Under the pieces are notes generated by a model, which was given only the letters and a program-made list of their open reading frames with translations, made no database searches and was not told where the DNA came from. DNA of 64,000 bases, from positions 332,875 to 396,874 of the forward strand of contig NZ_LMIR01000001.1 of assembly GCF_001429165.1 (NCBI RefSeq), written 5' to 3'. A program made the position numbers and the translations under genes. This DNA comes from Agromyces sp. Root81 (GTDB lineage Bacteria; Actinomycetota; Actinomycetes; Actinomycetales; Microbacteriaceae). Shown piece by piece: positions 27,566 through 36,494 of the stretch. Position 1 is the first letter of the stretch; each line of letters starts with the position of its first letter.

Positions 27566-29071
27566 ATGACCACGACGGTTGCCATCTCCGGCCTTACCAA
27601 GACATTCACCGGCGTCCGCGCGCTTCGCGGCATAAACCTCGAGATCCGGGCCGGCGAGGTGCTGGCCCTGCTCGGAGAGAATGGCGCCGGCAAGTCGACG
27701 ATGCTCAAGATCCTGAGCGGCGACTACGCGCCCGATGACGGCACGATCGCCCTGAATGGTGAGCACGTTGTCCTCCGCTCCTCGATCGATGCGCGTCGGC
27801 GGGGCATCCGGGTCATCGCCCAGGAGCCTGAGATCGTCCACGACGTCACCGTCGCCGAGAACATCTTCATCGGTAACCTTCCGCGAAGGGCCCGGGCGTT
27901 CTCGGCGGGCCGGGTCCGCGCGAACACTCGCGATGCACTCGCCGAGTACGGATTCTCGGACACCCTCGACGCGGCTGCACTCGGTGGGACCCTGTCGCCC
28001 GCGCAACGTCAGCTCGTCGAGATCATGCGTGGGCTGGTCGACCGTCCGGAGGTCATCGCATTTGATGAGCCCACCTCGTCGCTGACCGAGAACGAGGTCG
28101 AGGCGCTCTTCCGGCTCATTCGCCGGCTGCGAGACGATGGCGTCGCCGTCGTCTACGTGTCGCATCGAATGCACGAGATCTTCCGGATCGCCGACCGCGT
28201 CGCCGTACTGCGTGACGGTGAGCTCGCCGGCGTGCGCGAGCTCGCCGAGACCGACGAGGCCGAGCTGGTGCGGCTGATGGTCGGACGCGATCTCGGATCG
28301 CTCTTCCAGCGGACGCGCGTCGTTGACGGCGCCGAGGTGCTCCGCGTCGAGGGTCTCGAGAACGACGACGTTCACGACGTGAACCTGACCGTGCGCGCCG
28401 GCGAAGTCGTTGCGCTCGCCGGACTCATCGGCGCCGGCCGCTCCGAGTTGGCCCGCACCATCATCGGCGACCTCCCACACCGCGAGGGTTCGGTATCGGT
28501 CGATGGGGTCCGGGTGACGCTCGGCTCGCCCGCCGATGCGATTCGCGCCGGTATCGGGCTCGCCCCAGAGGAGCGAAAGGCGCAGGCGCTCCTCCTGCAG
28601 CGGTCGGTGCGCGACAACATGAGCCTCGCCATCCTCGACCGCATCTCGCGCGTGCGCGTCGTGCGACGTCGAGAGGAACGGCGCATCGTCGCTGCGCTCA
28701 TCGATCGGATGCGCGTCCGCACTCCCGACATGGAGACCGAGGTGCGCACGCTCTCGGGCGGGAACCAGCAGAAGGTCGTCCTCGGCCGCTGGCTGGCCCG
28801 CAGGCCGAAGGTGCTCATCCTCGACGAACCGACTCGCGGCGTCGATGTCGGCGCGAAGGCCGAGATCTACGCCGTCATCGATGAGCTCGCTAGCAGCGGC
28901 ACCGCCGTGCTCGTGATCTCGTCAGAACTCCCGGAGGTGATCGGCTTGGCCGACCGCATCCTCGTCATGCAAGGCGGGCGCATCGTCGGCGAGGTTGATC
29001 ACGCCGATGCGACTGAAGAGGCGATCCTCGCGCTCGCATTGCCCAAATCCGAGCCGATCGTTTCGGCATGA
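27566..29071 (+). CDS. sugar ABC transporter ATP-binding protein (RbsA type, two ATPase domains)
   Basis: The 501-residue protein has two tandem ATPase domains, as in RbsA/AraG/MglA. Domain 1 has Walker A GENGAGKST (about 35-43) and Walker B IAFDEPTS. Domain 2 has a degenerate Walker A (GLIGAGRSE), signature LSGGNQQKV and Walker B LILDEPTRG. It powers uptake through the RbsC-type permease, whose start overlaps its stop by 4 bp. The signature of domain 1 is modified (LSPAQRQLV), as is usual for this family. Confidence 0.97.
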   Translation: MTTTVAISGLTKTFTGVRALRGINLEIRAGEVLALLGENGAGKSTMLKILSGDYAPDDGTIALNGEHVVLRSSIDARRRGIRVIAQEPEIVHDVTVAENIFIGNLPRRARAFSAGRVRANTRDALAEYGFSDTLDAAALGGTLSPAQRQLVEIMRGLVDRPEVIAFDEPTSSLTENEVEALFRLIRRLRDDGVAVVYVSHRMHEIFRIADRVAVLRDGELAGVRELAETDEAELVRLMVGRDLGSLFQRTRVVDGAEVLRVEGLENDDVHDVNLTVRAGEVVALAGLIGAGRSELARTIIGDLPHREGSVSVDGVRVTLGSPADAIRAGIGLAPEERKAQALLLQRSVRDNMSLAILDRISRVRVVRRREERRIVAALIDRMRVRTPDMETEVRTLSGGNQQKVVLGRWLARRPKVLILDEPTRGVDVGAKAEIYAVIDELASSGTAVLVISSELPEVIGLADRILVMQGGRIVGEVDHADATEEAILALALPKSEPIVSA

Positions 29072-30126
29072 CCGCATCGAAGGAGACCCGCGTGTCCGCT
29101 ACCACCCAGCCGCCCGCTCTGCGCGCCCCAGAATCCCCGCCGCGACCCAAGAGCCCGGCTCGCAGCCTGTTCGCCCGAATCGGCGTGCAGAACCTCAGCC
29201 TTGTCATCGCCCTCATCCTGCTCATCGCCGTCATCGGTTGGCAGGACCCCAACTTCTTCCGCTACCAGAACCTGTTGTCGATCGGCACGTCGATCACGGT
29301 GTTCGGCATCCTGGCGATCGTGCAGACGCTCGTGATCCTCCTCGGTGCGCTGGACATCTCGGTCGGATCCGTCGCCGGGCTCACCTCGGTCGTGAGCGCG
29401 ATGGTCTTCACGAGCACCGCCTCATCCTGGATGGGGATCGGCGCGGCCCTCGCCGCAGGCCTGGCCTGCGGGCTCGTGAACGGGCTCATCATCGTGTACG
29501 GCCGGGTGAACGCGGTCATCGCGACGCTCGCGACGCTCGCCGCCTTCAAGGGGCTCGCGCAGATTCTCTCCGGCGGCCGGTCGCAGGGCTACACCGGCAA
29601 CGACCCGGTCTTCACCGCACTTGGCCGCGGCACGTTCCTCGGCATCCCGGTGCTCATCTACCTGTTCGTGTTCATCGCGGTCGCCGCCGCGCTCGTGCTG
29701 AAGTACACCGACATCGGCCGCAACATCTACGCCATCGGCGGGAACCCGACTGCCGCACGCCTGTCCGGCATCAACCTCAATCGCTACATCGTCGGCGTCT
29801 ACGTTTTGGTCGGAACAGTGGCCGGACTCGCGGGCGTGCTGCTCACCGCGCGCACCGGTAGTGGTCAGCCGGTGTCCGGAAGTGAGGGCCTTGAACTCGA
29901 GTCGATCACCGCCGCGGCGCTCGGCGGCGCTGCGCTCACGGGCGGCAAAGGCACGATCACGGGCACCGTGCTCGCCGTGATCCTGCTCGGCGTGCTCTCG
30001 AACGGACTCACCGTCCTCGGCGTCAACCCGTTCTGGCAGAACGTCGCAAAGGGCGCATTGCTCGTCATCGCGGTCGTCATCCAGCAGCGGCGCAGCGGAC
30101 AGCGCGCCGTCGGCCTGCCCGCCTGA
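29068..30126 (+). CDS. sugar ABC transporter permease (RbsC type)
   Basis: This 352-residue membrane protein has eight to ten predicted helices and belongs to the BPD_transp_2 family, with the motif LGALDISVGSVAGLTS and AIGGNPTAARLSGIN. The first 45 residues are a proline-rich cytoplasmic tail. It starts ATGA-coupled to the ATPase. With the binding protein and ATPase it makes a complete CUT2-type importer, different from the CUT1 system at 12-15 kb that lacks its own ATPase. Confidence 0.96.
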   Translation: MTASKETRVSATTQPPALRAPESPPRPKSPARSLFARIGVQNLSLVIALILLIAVIGWQDPNFFRYQNLLSIGTSITVFGILAIVQTLVILLGALDISVGSVAGLTSVVSAMVFTSTASSWMGIGAALAAGLACGLVNGLIIVYGRVNAVIATLATLAAFKGLAQILSGGRSQGYTGNDPVFTALGRGTFLGIPVLIYLFVFIAVAAALVLKYTDIGRNIYAIGGNPTAARLSGINLNRYIVGVYVLVGTVAGLAGVLLTARTGSGQPVSGSEGLELESITAAALGGAALTGGKGTITGTVLAVILLGVLSNGLTVLGVNPFWQNVAKGALLVIAVVIQQRRSGQRAVGLPA

Positions 30127-30196
30127 CCCGACGGATGCCACCGCGTCGCCGCGAAGCTCCCTCGATCCACACTCACCGCAACCTGGAGAACACACG

Positions 30197-30991
30197 ATGA
30201 ACGGACACACCGACGGCGAAGTCCGCCTCGAGCGCCACGGCCACGTCGCGCACCTCGTCCTCGACCGCCCCGCCAAGCTCAACGCCATGACGGTCGCGAT
30301 GGACCACCGGATGAACGATCTCGTCTTCGAGATCAACAACGACCCCGAGATCCGTGCCGTGCTGCTGTACGGCGCGGGAGATCGTGCATTCAGCGCCGGC
30401 AGCGACATCACCGACCTCGATGAGTACGGCGACAACTGGAGCTACCGCAACCGCTTCGACAACCGCACCGACTACGCCCGGGCCGTGTGGTTGATCCGCA
30501 AGCCGGCCGTCGCGGCAGTCCATGGATACTGCATCGGCGGGGGCCTCGAGATGGCGAGTGCATGCGACATTCGCATCGCGAGTCCCGACGCCTCTTTCGG
30601 CGCGGGTGAGATCCGCTGGGGCTGGCACGGGGGTTCGGGTCAGACGCAGTTCCTGACCCGCCTCATCGGCCCGGGCCACGCCTCGCGAATCCTCCTCACC
30701 GGCGACCGGATCGACGGCGACGAGGCGCACCGCATCGGTCTCGTGCAGCAACTCGTGCCGCGCGAGCAGCTCCTCGAGTCGGCATCGAACGTCGCTGAGC
30801 GGATCGCGACCCTCGCCCCGATCGCCACGCAGCGGACGAAGTACATGGTGAGGGTCGCCCAGAATGTGGGGATCGACGCGGCGCTGCACATCGAGAACGA
30901 CTCGTTCTCGTACCTGATGACGACCGAGGACGCCGTCGAAGGGCAGGCGGCGTTCGCCGAGAAGCGGCAACCAACGTTCAAGGGGCGATGA
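30197..30991 (+). CDS. enoyl-CoA hydratase/isomerase family protein
   Basis: This 264-residue crotonase-fold enzyme acts on an acyl-CoA thioester. It has the oxyanion-hole segments FSAGSDITDLDEYG and CIGGGLEMASACDIRIAS; the second catalytic position reads GEIRWGWHGGSG rather than the usual glutamate-rich PE(x)LG, so it may not be a standard fatty-acid hydratase. It lies 70 bp after the permease and overlaps the metallo-hydrolase by 4 bp. Along with the CoA-transferase across the divergent promoter it implies a CoA-linked step in this pathway. The substrate is unknown; lyase or dehydratase chemistry is possible. Confidence 0.85.
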   Translation: MNGHTDGEVRLERHGHVAHLVLDRPAKLNAMTVAMDHRMNDLVFEINNDPEIRAVLLYGAGDRAFSAGSDITDLDEYGDNWSYRNRFDNRTDYARAVWLIRKPAVAAVHGYCIGGGLEMASACDIRIASPDASFGAGEIRWGWHGGSGQTQFLTRLIGPGHASRILLTGDRIDGDEAHRIGLVQQLVPREQLLESASNVAERIATLAPIATQRTKYMVRVAQNVGIDAALHIENDSFSYLMTTEDAVEGQAAFAEKRQPTFKGR

Positions 30992-31980
30992 TGACGGTCG
31001 ACCACAAGGCGCATCCTGTCGAGCTCGCGCCGGGCGTCCATCGCATCGACACCCCACTCGGCGACCGGTACGCGAGTCTTTACATCCTCGCCGGAGATGA
31101 CACGGCGCTCCTCTACGACACCGGCGTCGATGGCACGATCCCCGACCATGTCCTGCCAGCGCTCGACCTTCTGGGGATCGATGCGACGAGCGTGACGACC
31201 GTCGTCGTGTCGCACTGCGACGTCGACCACTTCGGTGGTGTCGCCGACGCGCGGGCAGCATTCGCGAATGCCCGGATCGTGGCCGGGCCCGCCGACCGCG
31301 CTGCCATCGAGGACTTCGACGACTACCTCGCGCATCGCGCACGCGGCCTCGTCGACGACTTCGGGTGGGATGAAGATCCTGCGGTGCTCGAGTGGTGCCG
31401 TTCGGTGACCCGGGAGTCTCGCCTCGACGGCACCGCGGACGACGGCGCCGAGGTCGACCTCGGCGGAGGGCGGATCGCGGTGATCCGCGCAGTGCCCGGC
31501 CACACGCGCGGGCACGTCGCAGTGGATGCCCCTTGGGCAGATGCACTGCTCGTGGCCGATGCCGTCCTGGGATCGTCGGTGCGTCTCGCCGACGGCTCCC
31601 CGGCATTCCCGCCGACCTATCGCTACGTCGACGACTACCTCGACACGATTGCCGCGCTCGAGCTGACCGATCGTGAACTGCTGCTCACCGCACACTATCC
31701 GACGATGCGCGGCGACCGCGCGCGGGAGTTCCTGGCCGAGAGCCGAGCCTTCGTCGGGCGTCTCGAGTCGCTCGTGGCTGTCGCGATCTCCCGACCCGGT
31801 GGTCGCACACTCGCCGAGCTCGTCGCCGAGCTCAACCCGATCGCCGGTGACTGGCCCGAGCATGGCACCCAGGGGGCCCTGGCGTTCCCCGTCGCCGGGC
31901 ACCTCGAGCGGCTAGTGAAGTCCGGCCGCGCGCACCGGGCCGGTGCGCTCGGCTCTGCGGCTGTTTGGGCAGCGCGATGA
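30988..31980 (+). CDS. metallo-beta-lactamase-fold hydrolase
   Basis: This 330-residue protein has the MBL core: LLYDTGVDG, SHCDVDHFGG (residues 75-84), PGHTRGHVAV and LLTAHYPTMRG. The canonical HxHxDH is HxDxDH here (His76, Asp78, Asp80, His81); the same swap is seen in other MBL subfamilies, so activity is plausible. Members hydrolyse thioesters, lactones or phosphoesters. In this operon either a sugar lactone or an acyl-CoA product is a reasonable substrate. Start and stop both overlap neighbours by 4 bp, so it is tightly co-translated. Confidence 0.85.
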   Translation: MMTVDHKAHPVELAPGVHRIDTPLGDRYASLYILAGDDTALLYDTGVDGTIPDHVLPALDLLGIDATSVTTVVVSHCDVDHFGGVADARAAFANARIVAGPADRAAIEDFDDYLAHRARGLVDDFGWDEDPAVLEWCRSVTRESRLDGTADDGAEVDLGGGRIAVIRAVPGHTRGHVAVDAPWADALLVADAVLGSSVRLADGSPAFPPTYRYVDDYLDTIAALELTDRELLLTAHYPTMRGDRAREFLAESRAFVGRLESLVAVAISRPGGRTLAELVAELNPIAGDWPEHGTQGALAFPVAGHLERLVKSGRAHRAGALGSAAVWAAR

Positions 31981-33167
31981 CCGGCGTCGCCTGGGGCGCT
32001 GACGAGTACGCCGCCGAATCGCACGCCGAGGACGCGCTCCGCAACACCCGGCGGGCAGGGCCCCGCGCCGATCAGGCCGATACTCCGGAGCTCGCGCGTC
32101 GAGTTGCGGATGCCCTCCTGAACCTTCAGTTCAAGACCTGGGATTTCGGCGACTCGGTCGCGTTCGAGGCGCTGATGGCGGCATCCGAAGACCTCGGCGA
32201 CGACCGCTGGGAACGGTTCGCGCACGGGTGGGCTCGCGCTTGGGCCACCCGGGCGAAGCCGTTCGCGAGGCTCGACTGCACGGTACCCGGTCGCGCGCTG
32301 GTCCGGCTCGCAGAACGTCATGCCGATGCGCAGCTCCTTGATACGCTGCGAGAGCTCGCCGAGTACCTGCGTACGCGGCGTACGCTCGCTGGTGTGTATG
32401 TGACGTGGGACACGTCACCCTTGCTCGAGCCGTACGGAGACCCTCCGACGACTGCCCGTGATCGCGCGCTCCTCGACGACCCGCCTGCGGGCGTCTTCGT
32501 CGACTGCCTGCACTTCGATCCGCCGTTCTTCGCCGCGCTGGGCCGCGTCACCGGCGACGCGACGCTCCTGTGGGACGGCGTCGCCCAGGCCGAGGGATAT
32601 GTCCGGCTGCTGCAGCGCGATGACGGATTGTTCGACCATTTCGCCCTGCAGGGTGAACCCGGGTCGTTCGGGCCGGGCTGGGGCCGCGGCCAGGGATGGG
32701 CGGCACTCGGGCTGCTCGAGGTGGTGGCCGAGCTCCGTGCGCATCGCATTGTTGCGCCGGGCACCCTGAGCGACCTCGACGCGGGGGAGCAGCGCCTCGT
32801 GGCATCCGCGGCCCGGTTGCTCCATCGGATGGCCGCACTGCAGCGCAACGACGGACACTGGGATGTGCTCGTCGACCGGCCCGGCACCGGCGATGAGGCG
32901 TCGACTGCCGCGTTCATGGCATACGCGATGAGCGAGGCCGTCGCCCTCGGCATCGGCGACGCCGAGGTCCTCCGACCGGCGTCCCGGCGCGCCCGCGATG
33001 CGGTGCTGTGCTCGCTCGATGCCGATGCGCAGCTGCGAGACGTCTCGGCCGCGGTCTATGCGAGCACGGTCGCTGACCACTACCTCGCAGTGCCCCGTGG
33101 CTACGTCGTGCCGTGGGGACAAGGCCCTGCACTGCTCGCGCTCGTGTCCCGGGAGTACGCCCGATGA
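31977..33167 (+). CDS. GH105/GH88-like unsaturated glycosyl hydrolase
   Basis: This 396-residue all-helical (alpha/alpha)6-barrel protein resembles unsaturated rhamnogalacturonyl/glucuronyl hydrolases: FDPPFFAALGRVTGD corresponds to the catalytic Asp region and WGRGQGWAALGLLEV to the WGRxNGW substrate motif. The enzymes remove an unsaturated uronic acid from oligosaccharides produced by polysaccharide lyases. ATG 31977 overlaps the preceding stop. No signal peptide is present, so it works on imported sugars. It hints that the natural substrate is a uronide or glycoside, not free galactose. The family match is moderate. Confidence 0.75.
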   Translation: MTGVAWGADEYAAESHAEDALRNTRRAGPRADQADTPELARRVADALLNLQFKTWDFGDSVAFEALMAASEDLGDDRWERFAHGWARAWATRAKPFARLDCTVPGRALVRLAERHADAQLLDTLRELAEYLRTRRTLAGVYVTWDTSPLLEPYGDPPTTARDRALLDDPPAGVFVDCLHFDPPFFAALGRVTGDATLLWDGVAQAEGYVRLLQRDDGLFDHFALQGEPGSFGPGWGRGQGWAALGLLEVVAELRAHRIVAPGTLSDLDAGEQRLVASAARLLHRMAALQRNDGHWDVLVDRPGTGDEASTAAFMAYAMSEAVALGIGDAEVLRPASRRARDAVLCSLDADAQLRDVSAAVYASTVADHYLAVPRGYVVPWGQGPALLALVSREYAR

Positions 33168-33901
33168 GCCGCGTGGTGCTCGTCACGGGAGCGGGCCACG
33201 GCATAGGGGCTGCCATCGCACGGGCGTTCGGTGAGCGAGGCGACGACGTGGTGGTCACCGACCTCGACGGCGAAGCCGCGAACGCCGTCACTGGCCAGCT
33301 CCGCGATGCGGGACACAGCGCGACCGCGCACGTCCTCGATGTCGCAGCGGATGATTCGTGGGCGGCCCTCTCCGCCGAATTGCGAGGCGCCGGCCGCGCT
33401 CCAGCCGTGATCGTGAACAACGCTTTCATGAACGTGGTCGCGCCCGCGCACGAACTCGATCCGGCCGCCTGGCATGCGATCCTCGACGTCACCCTCGGTG
33501 GCGTGTATCGATCGGTGCGGACGTTCCATGACTCGCTCACAGCCGCCCGTGGGGCAGTCGTGAACGTCGCCAGCATGCATGCGTTGTTCGCATGGCCAGG
33601 ACACCCGGCGTATGCGGCCGCGAAAGGCGGGGTCGTTGCGCTGACCCGGCAACTCTCGCTCGAGTACGCGCCGCACGTTCGCGTGAACGCGGTGCTGCCC
33701 GGATCGATCATGACGAGGGTCTGGGATTCAGTCGATGATGCCGACCGTGCCGCCGCCATGCGCCAAGCAACGCTCGGCCGATTCGGCCGTCCCGAAGAGG
33801 TGGCGTCCGTGGTGGTATTTCTCGCAGGAGACGATGCCTCGTTTGTCACAGGCATCGTCATGCCGGTCGATGGCGGTCTGAGTACGACGGTGGCCACGTG
33901 A
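33164..33901 (+). CDS. short-chain dehydrogenase/reductase
   Basis: This 245-residue classical SDR has the NAD(P) motif TGAGHGIG near residue 9, NNAF in place of the usual NNAG, the catalytic Ser in NVASMH and YxxxK as YAAAK. It ends FVTGIVMPVDGG, typical of oxidoreductases acting on sugars or 3-oxoacyl compounds. The Asp after the second strand (VVTDLD) favours NAD. In this operon it is a good candidate for the sugar dehydrogenase that makes the aldonolactone, or a 2-keto sugar acid reductase. It is coupled to both neighbours by 4-bp overlaps. Confidence 0.9.
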   Translation: MSRVVLVTGAGHGIGAAIARAFGERGDDVVVTDLDGEAANAVTGQLRDAGHSATAHVLDVAADDSWAALSAELRGAGRAPAVIVNNAFMNVVAPAHELDPAAWHAILDVTLGGVYRSVRTFHDSLTAARGAVVNVASMHALFAWPGHPAYAAAKGGVVALTRQLSLEYAPHVRVNAVLPGSIMTRVWDSVDDADRAAAMRQATLGRFGRPEEVASVVVFLAGDDASFVTGIVMPVDGGLSTTVAT

Positions 33902-34875
33902 CCCGCCGCCTGTTCAGCGTCGGCGAGGCGCTCGCCGTCTTCCTCGCCGATGCGGTAGACCGGACGACCGGAGACGTCGGGGGAGCCGAGGCACACGCGG
34001 ACCCGCCTGGTCGACTCGCAAAGGCGACGCGCTTCACGCGAATCGTCTCGGGCGCGGAGGTGAACGTGGCTGCAGGGTTCGTCGCCGCAGGGCACCGTGC
34101 GACGATCGTCACCCGTGTCGGCCACGACGCGCTCGGCCAAGCCGTCGCCGATCAGCTCGACGGACTCCGCCTCGACGCGAGCGTCGGCTTCGATACGCGC
34201 CCGACCGGAGTGCTCGTGCGCACGATCGGCGGTGTCGAGCGCGGCGAGGCCGTGCACCTGCGCAACGGCGCCGCCGCTGAGGCGATCAGCCCCGCCGACG
34301 TCGACAACGCGTGGACCCCCTACATCGACGTGGTGTTCGTCACCGGCATCACCGCGGTTCGATCGGCATCTGCCGCCGCGGCGGTGCAGCGCGCCGTGGA
34401 GCTCGGGCGACAGTCGGGAGCCTTGATCGCGGTCGATCCGAATTTGCGACCCGCGCTGGCCGATCGAGCCGCGTTCGCCGCGGCCCTCGCGCCACTGCGC
34501 GGCTGCGTCGACATCGCGATCGGCGACGTCGATGAGCTGGCCGTCCTCGCGGGTCTCACGCCAGCCTCAGACGTCGCGGTAGACACAGTCGTTGAGGCGC
34601 TCCGGGCTCAGGGATGCCGGGTCGTCGTCGTCAAACGAGGTCCCGACGGGGCGGTCGCGATCGATGACTCCGGCACCGCTACGGTCGGCGCCCTCGTCGC
34701 CGCCGCCGATGTCGTCGACACGGTCGGGGCTGGTGATGCCTTCGCGGCAGGGTTCCTGGCAGGCATGCTCGAGTCGGCGACGCTGGAGCAGGCGTTGAAG
34801 CGAGCGACGCACGCCGCCGCAGAGGTCGTGCTCACGCGCGGGGACATCCCGCGGCTGTCCGAGGATTCGCGATGA
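33898..34875 (+). CDS. PfkB-family sugar kinase, likely 2-keto-3-deoxy-(galacto/glucono)nate kinase
   Basis: This 325-residue ribokinase-fold enzyme phosphorylates a sugar or sugar acid with ATP. It has the PfkB signature 2 DTVGAGDAFAAGFLAG with the catalytic Asp and anion hole. The gene starts with GTG, overlapping the SDR stop as GTGA. Directly downstream is an aldolase for phosphorylated keto-deoxy acids, so a KDG/KDGal kinase is the natural reading: DgoD product in, KDPGal out. Enterobacteria use a different (DgoK) family for this step. Substrate choice is inferred from order, not residues. Confidence 0.85.
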   Translation: MTRRLFSVGEALAVFLADAVDRTTGDVGGAEAHADPPGRLAKATRFTRIVSGAEVNVAAGFVAAGHRATIVTRVGHDALGQAVADQLDGLRLDASVGFDTRPTGVLVRTIGGVERGEAVHLRNGAAAEAISPADVDNAWTPYIDVVFVTGITAVRSASAAAAVQRAVELGRQSGALIAVDPNLRPALADRAAFAAALAPLRGCVDIAIGDVDELAVLAGLTPASDVAVDTVVEALRAQGCRVVVVKRGPDGAVAIDDSGTATVGALVAAADVVDTVGAGDAFAAGFLAGMLESATLEQALKRATHAAAEVVLTRGDIPRLSEDSR

Positions 34876-35513
34876 CGGTCCGCGTGGCATCAAGTGACGT
34901 CCCCCGAGCGCTCGATGTCATCCGCGAGCAGGGCATCGTTGCGATTGTGCGTGCAGGCTCGCCCGAGACTGCAGCGACCTCCGTGGCGACCCTCATCGAA
35001 GCCGGGCTTCGCGCAATAGAGGTATCGCTCGTCACCCCCGACGCGCTCAATGTAGTGCGCGACGCCGCCGCAGAGGCGCCCTCGGGCGTCGCGATCGGTG
35101 TCGGCACAGTGCTCACATCGGCCGAGGTTGCCGCGGCGGCCGAGGCTGGGGCGCGTTTCATCGTGTCGCCCGTCTTCGACCCCGAGGTCGTGCGCGGCGC
35201 AGTGGAGGCGCGGCTCGACGTGCTCCCCGGAGTCGCGACGCCGACCGAAGCGGTCAGCGCCGTACGCGCTGGGGCGACGGCAGTGAAGCTGTTCCCGGCG
35301 TCGCTGTGGACCCCGATGGCGCTCGACGAGGTGCGGCGTGCATTGCCGTGGCTCGAAACTGTGCCGACCGGAGGGGTGTCTCCAACAACCGCTCCCGAAT
35401 GGATTCGCGCCGGAGCCACTGCTGTCGGGATCGGTTCGGCATTGACGCGGGCGGACGACCCCGCGGTCGCCGCCCGAAGCCTGCTCGACGCCATTACGAG
35501 GGCCAGAAAGTGA
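34872..35513 (+). CDS. 2-keto-3-deoxy-6-phospho-(galacto/glucono)nate aldolase
   Basis: This 213-residue class I aldolase splits KDPG or KDPGal into pyruvate and glyceraldehyde 3-phosphate. It has the catalytic Glu50 in AIEVSLVTP, GVGTVL, and the Schiff-base Lys139 in AVKLFPAS. Eda and DgoA share these features, so the sugar configuration is assigned by the neighbouring dgoD. The ATGA overlap with the kinase couples the last two steps of the pathway. Confidence 0.92.
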   Translation: MTVRVASSDVPRALDVIREQGIVAIVRAGSPETAATSVATLIEAGLRAIEVSLVTPDALNVVRDAAAEAPSGVAIGVGTVLTSAEVAAAAEAGARFIVSPVFDPEVVRGAVEARLDVLPGVATPTEAVSAVRAGATAVKLFPASLWTPMALDEVRRALPWLETVPTGGVSPTTAPEWIRAGATAVGIGSALTRADDPAVAARSLLDAITRARK

Positions 35514-36343
35514 TCACGGTTCGCGGCGGCGACCTCACGGCCACGATCGACCCGGCGCGGGGCGCGAAGATCTGCTCGCTGCTCGGTGCCGACGGCACTG
35601 AATGGTTGTCGCAGGGGGATCCGGAACGCGCGGCCGGTCGAGGTCGGGTATTCGTCGACGCAGAGATGCGCGGGTGGGACGAATGCGCCCCATCCATCGT
35701 CGGATGCCGAATCGACGGGCGGAACGTACCCGACCACGGTGATCTCTGGGATCGCGAGTTTGAGGTCGCCGATGACACGGTTCGTGCCATCGGCGACTCG
35801 CTCGGGTACCGATTCGAGCGGCGCATCCGGCCGACGATCGCAGGACTCAGACTCGAGTACCGTGCGACAGCGCTGGAACGTCGAATGCCGTTCCTGTGGG
35901 CCGCGCACCCTCAGTTCGATGCGCCGGCTGGCACGCGGGTCGAGGTGCCGGCCTCCGTGGCCCGCGTCGTGGACGTGCTCGACCCGGCCACCCCGACCGT
36001 CGACTGGGATCCGCTGCTCGCGACCATCGATTCCGTCGCTGCCGGCGGATGTCGCAAGCTCTACGCGGATCCCGGGTTCCCCGTGAATGAGGCGCGGCTC
36101 GTCCGGCCGGACGGTGCTGAACTCGGTATGCGGTGGTCGGCGGCATGTCCGTATTTGGGCCTCTGGTTCGACGCCGGCGCCTACAGCCCCGTACCGGTGA
36201 TCGCGATCGAGCCATCCACGGGCTACTTCGACTCACTCGAGACCGCGGTGCGCATGGACCGGGTTCCCGTGCTCGACAAAGGTGATTCGCTTGCCTGGTG
36301 GGTGGACCTGGAGCCGATCGGGTATGCGCTGCGCCACGCATAG
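35510..36343 (+). CDS. aldose 1-epimerase (mutarotase) family protein
   Basis: This 277-residue protein has the galactose mutarotase-like beta-sandwich pattern: LTATIDPARGAKICSLL at the N-terminus, DHGDLWDREFEV with the His used in sugar binding, LWAAHPQF with the second His, and AIEPSTGYFDSL with the catalytic Glu near the C-terminus. It starts with GTG in a GTGA overlap with the aldolase and is the last gene of the operon. It would interconvert sugar anomers before oxidation. Some members act on other aldoses, so galactose is inferred. Confidence 0.85.
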   Translation: MITVRGGDLTATIDPARGAKICSLLGADGTEWLSQGDPERAAGRGRVFVDAEMRGWDECAPSIVGCRIDGRNVPDHGDLWDREFEVADDTVRAIGDSLGYRFERRIRPTIAGLRLEYRATALERRMPFLWAAHPQFDAPAGTRVEVPASVARVVDVLDPATPTVDWDPLLATIDSVAAGGCRKLYADPGFPVNEARLVRPDGAELGMRWSAACPYLGLWFDAGAYSPVPVIAIEPSTGYFDSLETAVRMDRVPVLDKGDSLAWWVDLEPIGYALRHA

Positions 36344-36494
36344 CCCACGATCTTGTTGGTGGAGCGGATGACGAGGTCACTTCCTGATGAATCGCTGCAA
36401 CGCCGCGACCACCTGAATTCAACTTGCGAATCGCATCTCACCCCATGAGAGAACCCAATGAGTGGCCGGACGACCCTGCAGCTACGGTGGCACG

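Noticed and set aside
36350-36450. Short minus-strand frame resembling an insertion-sequence end
   Set aside because: No terminal repeats or transposase motif; similarity is only impressionistic.
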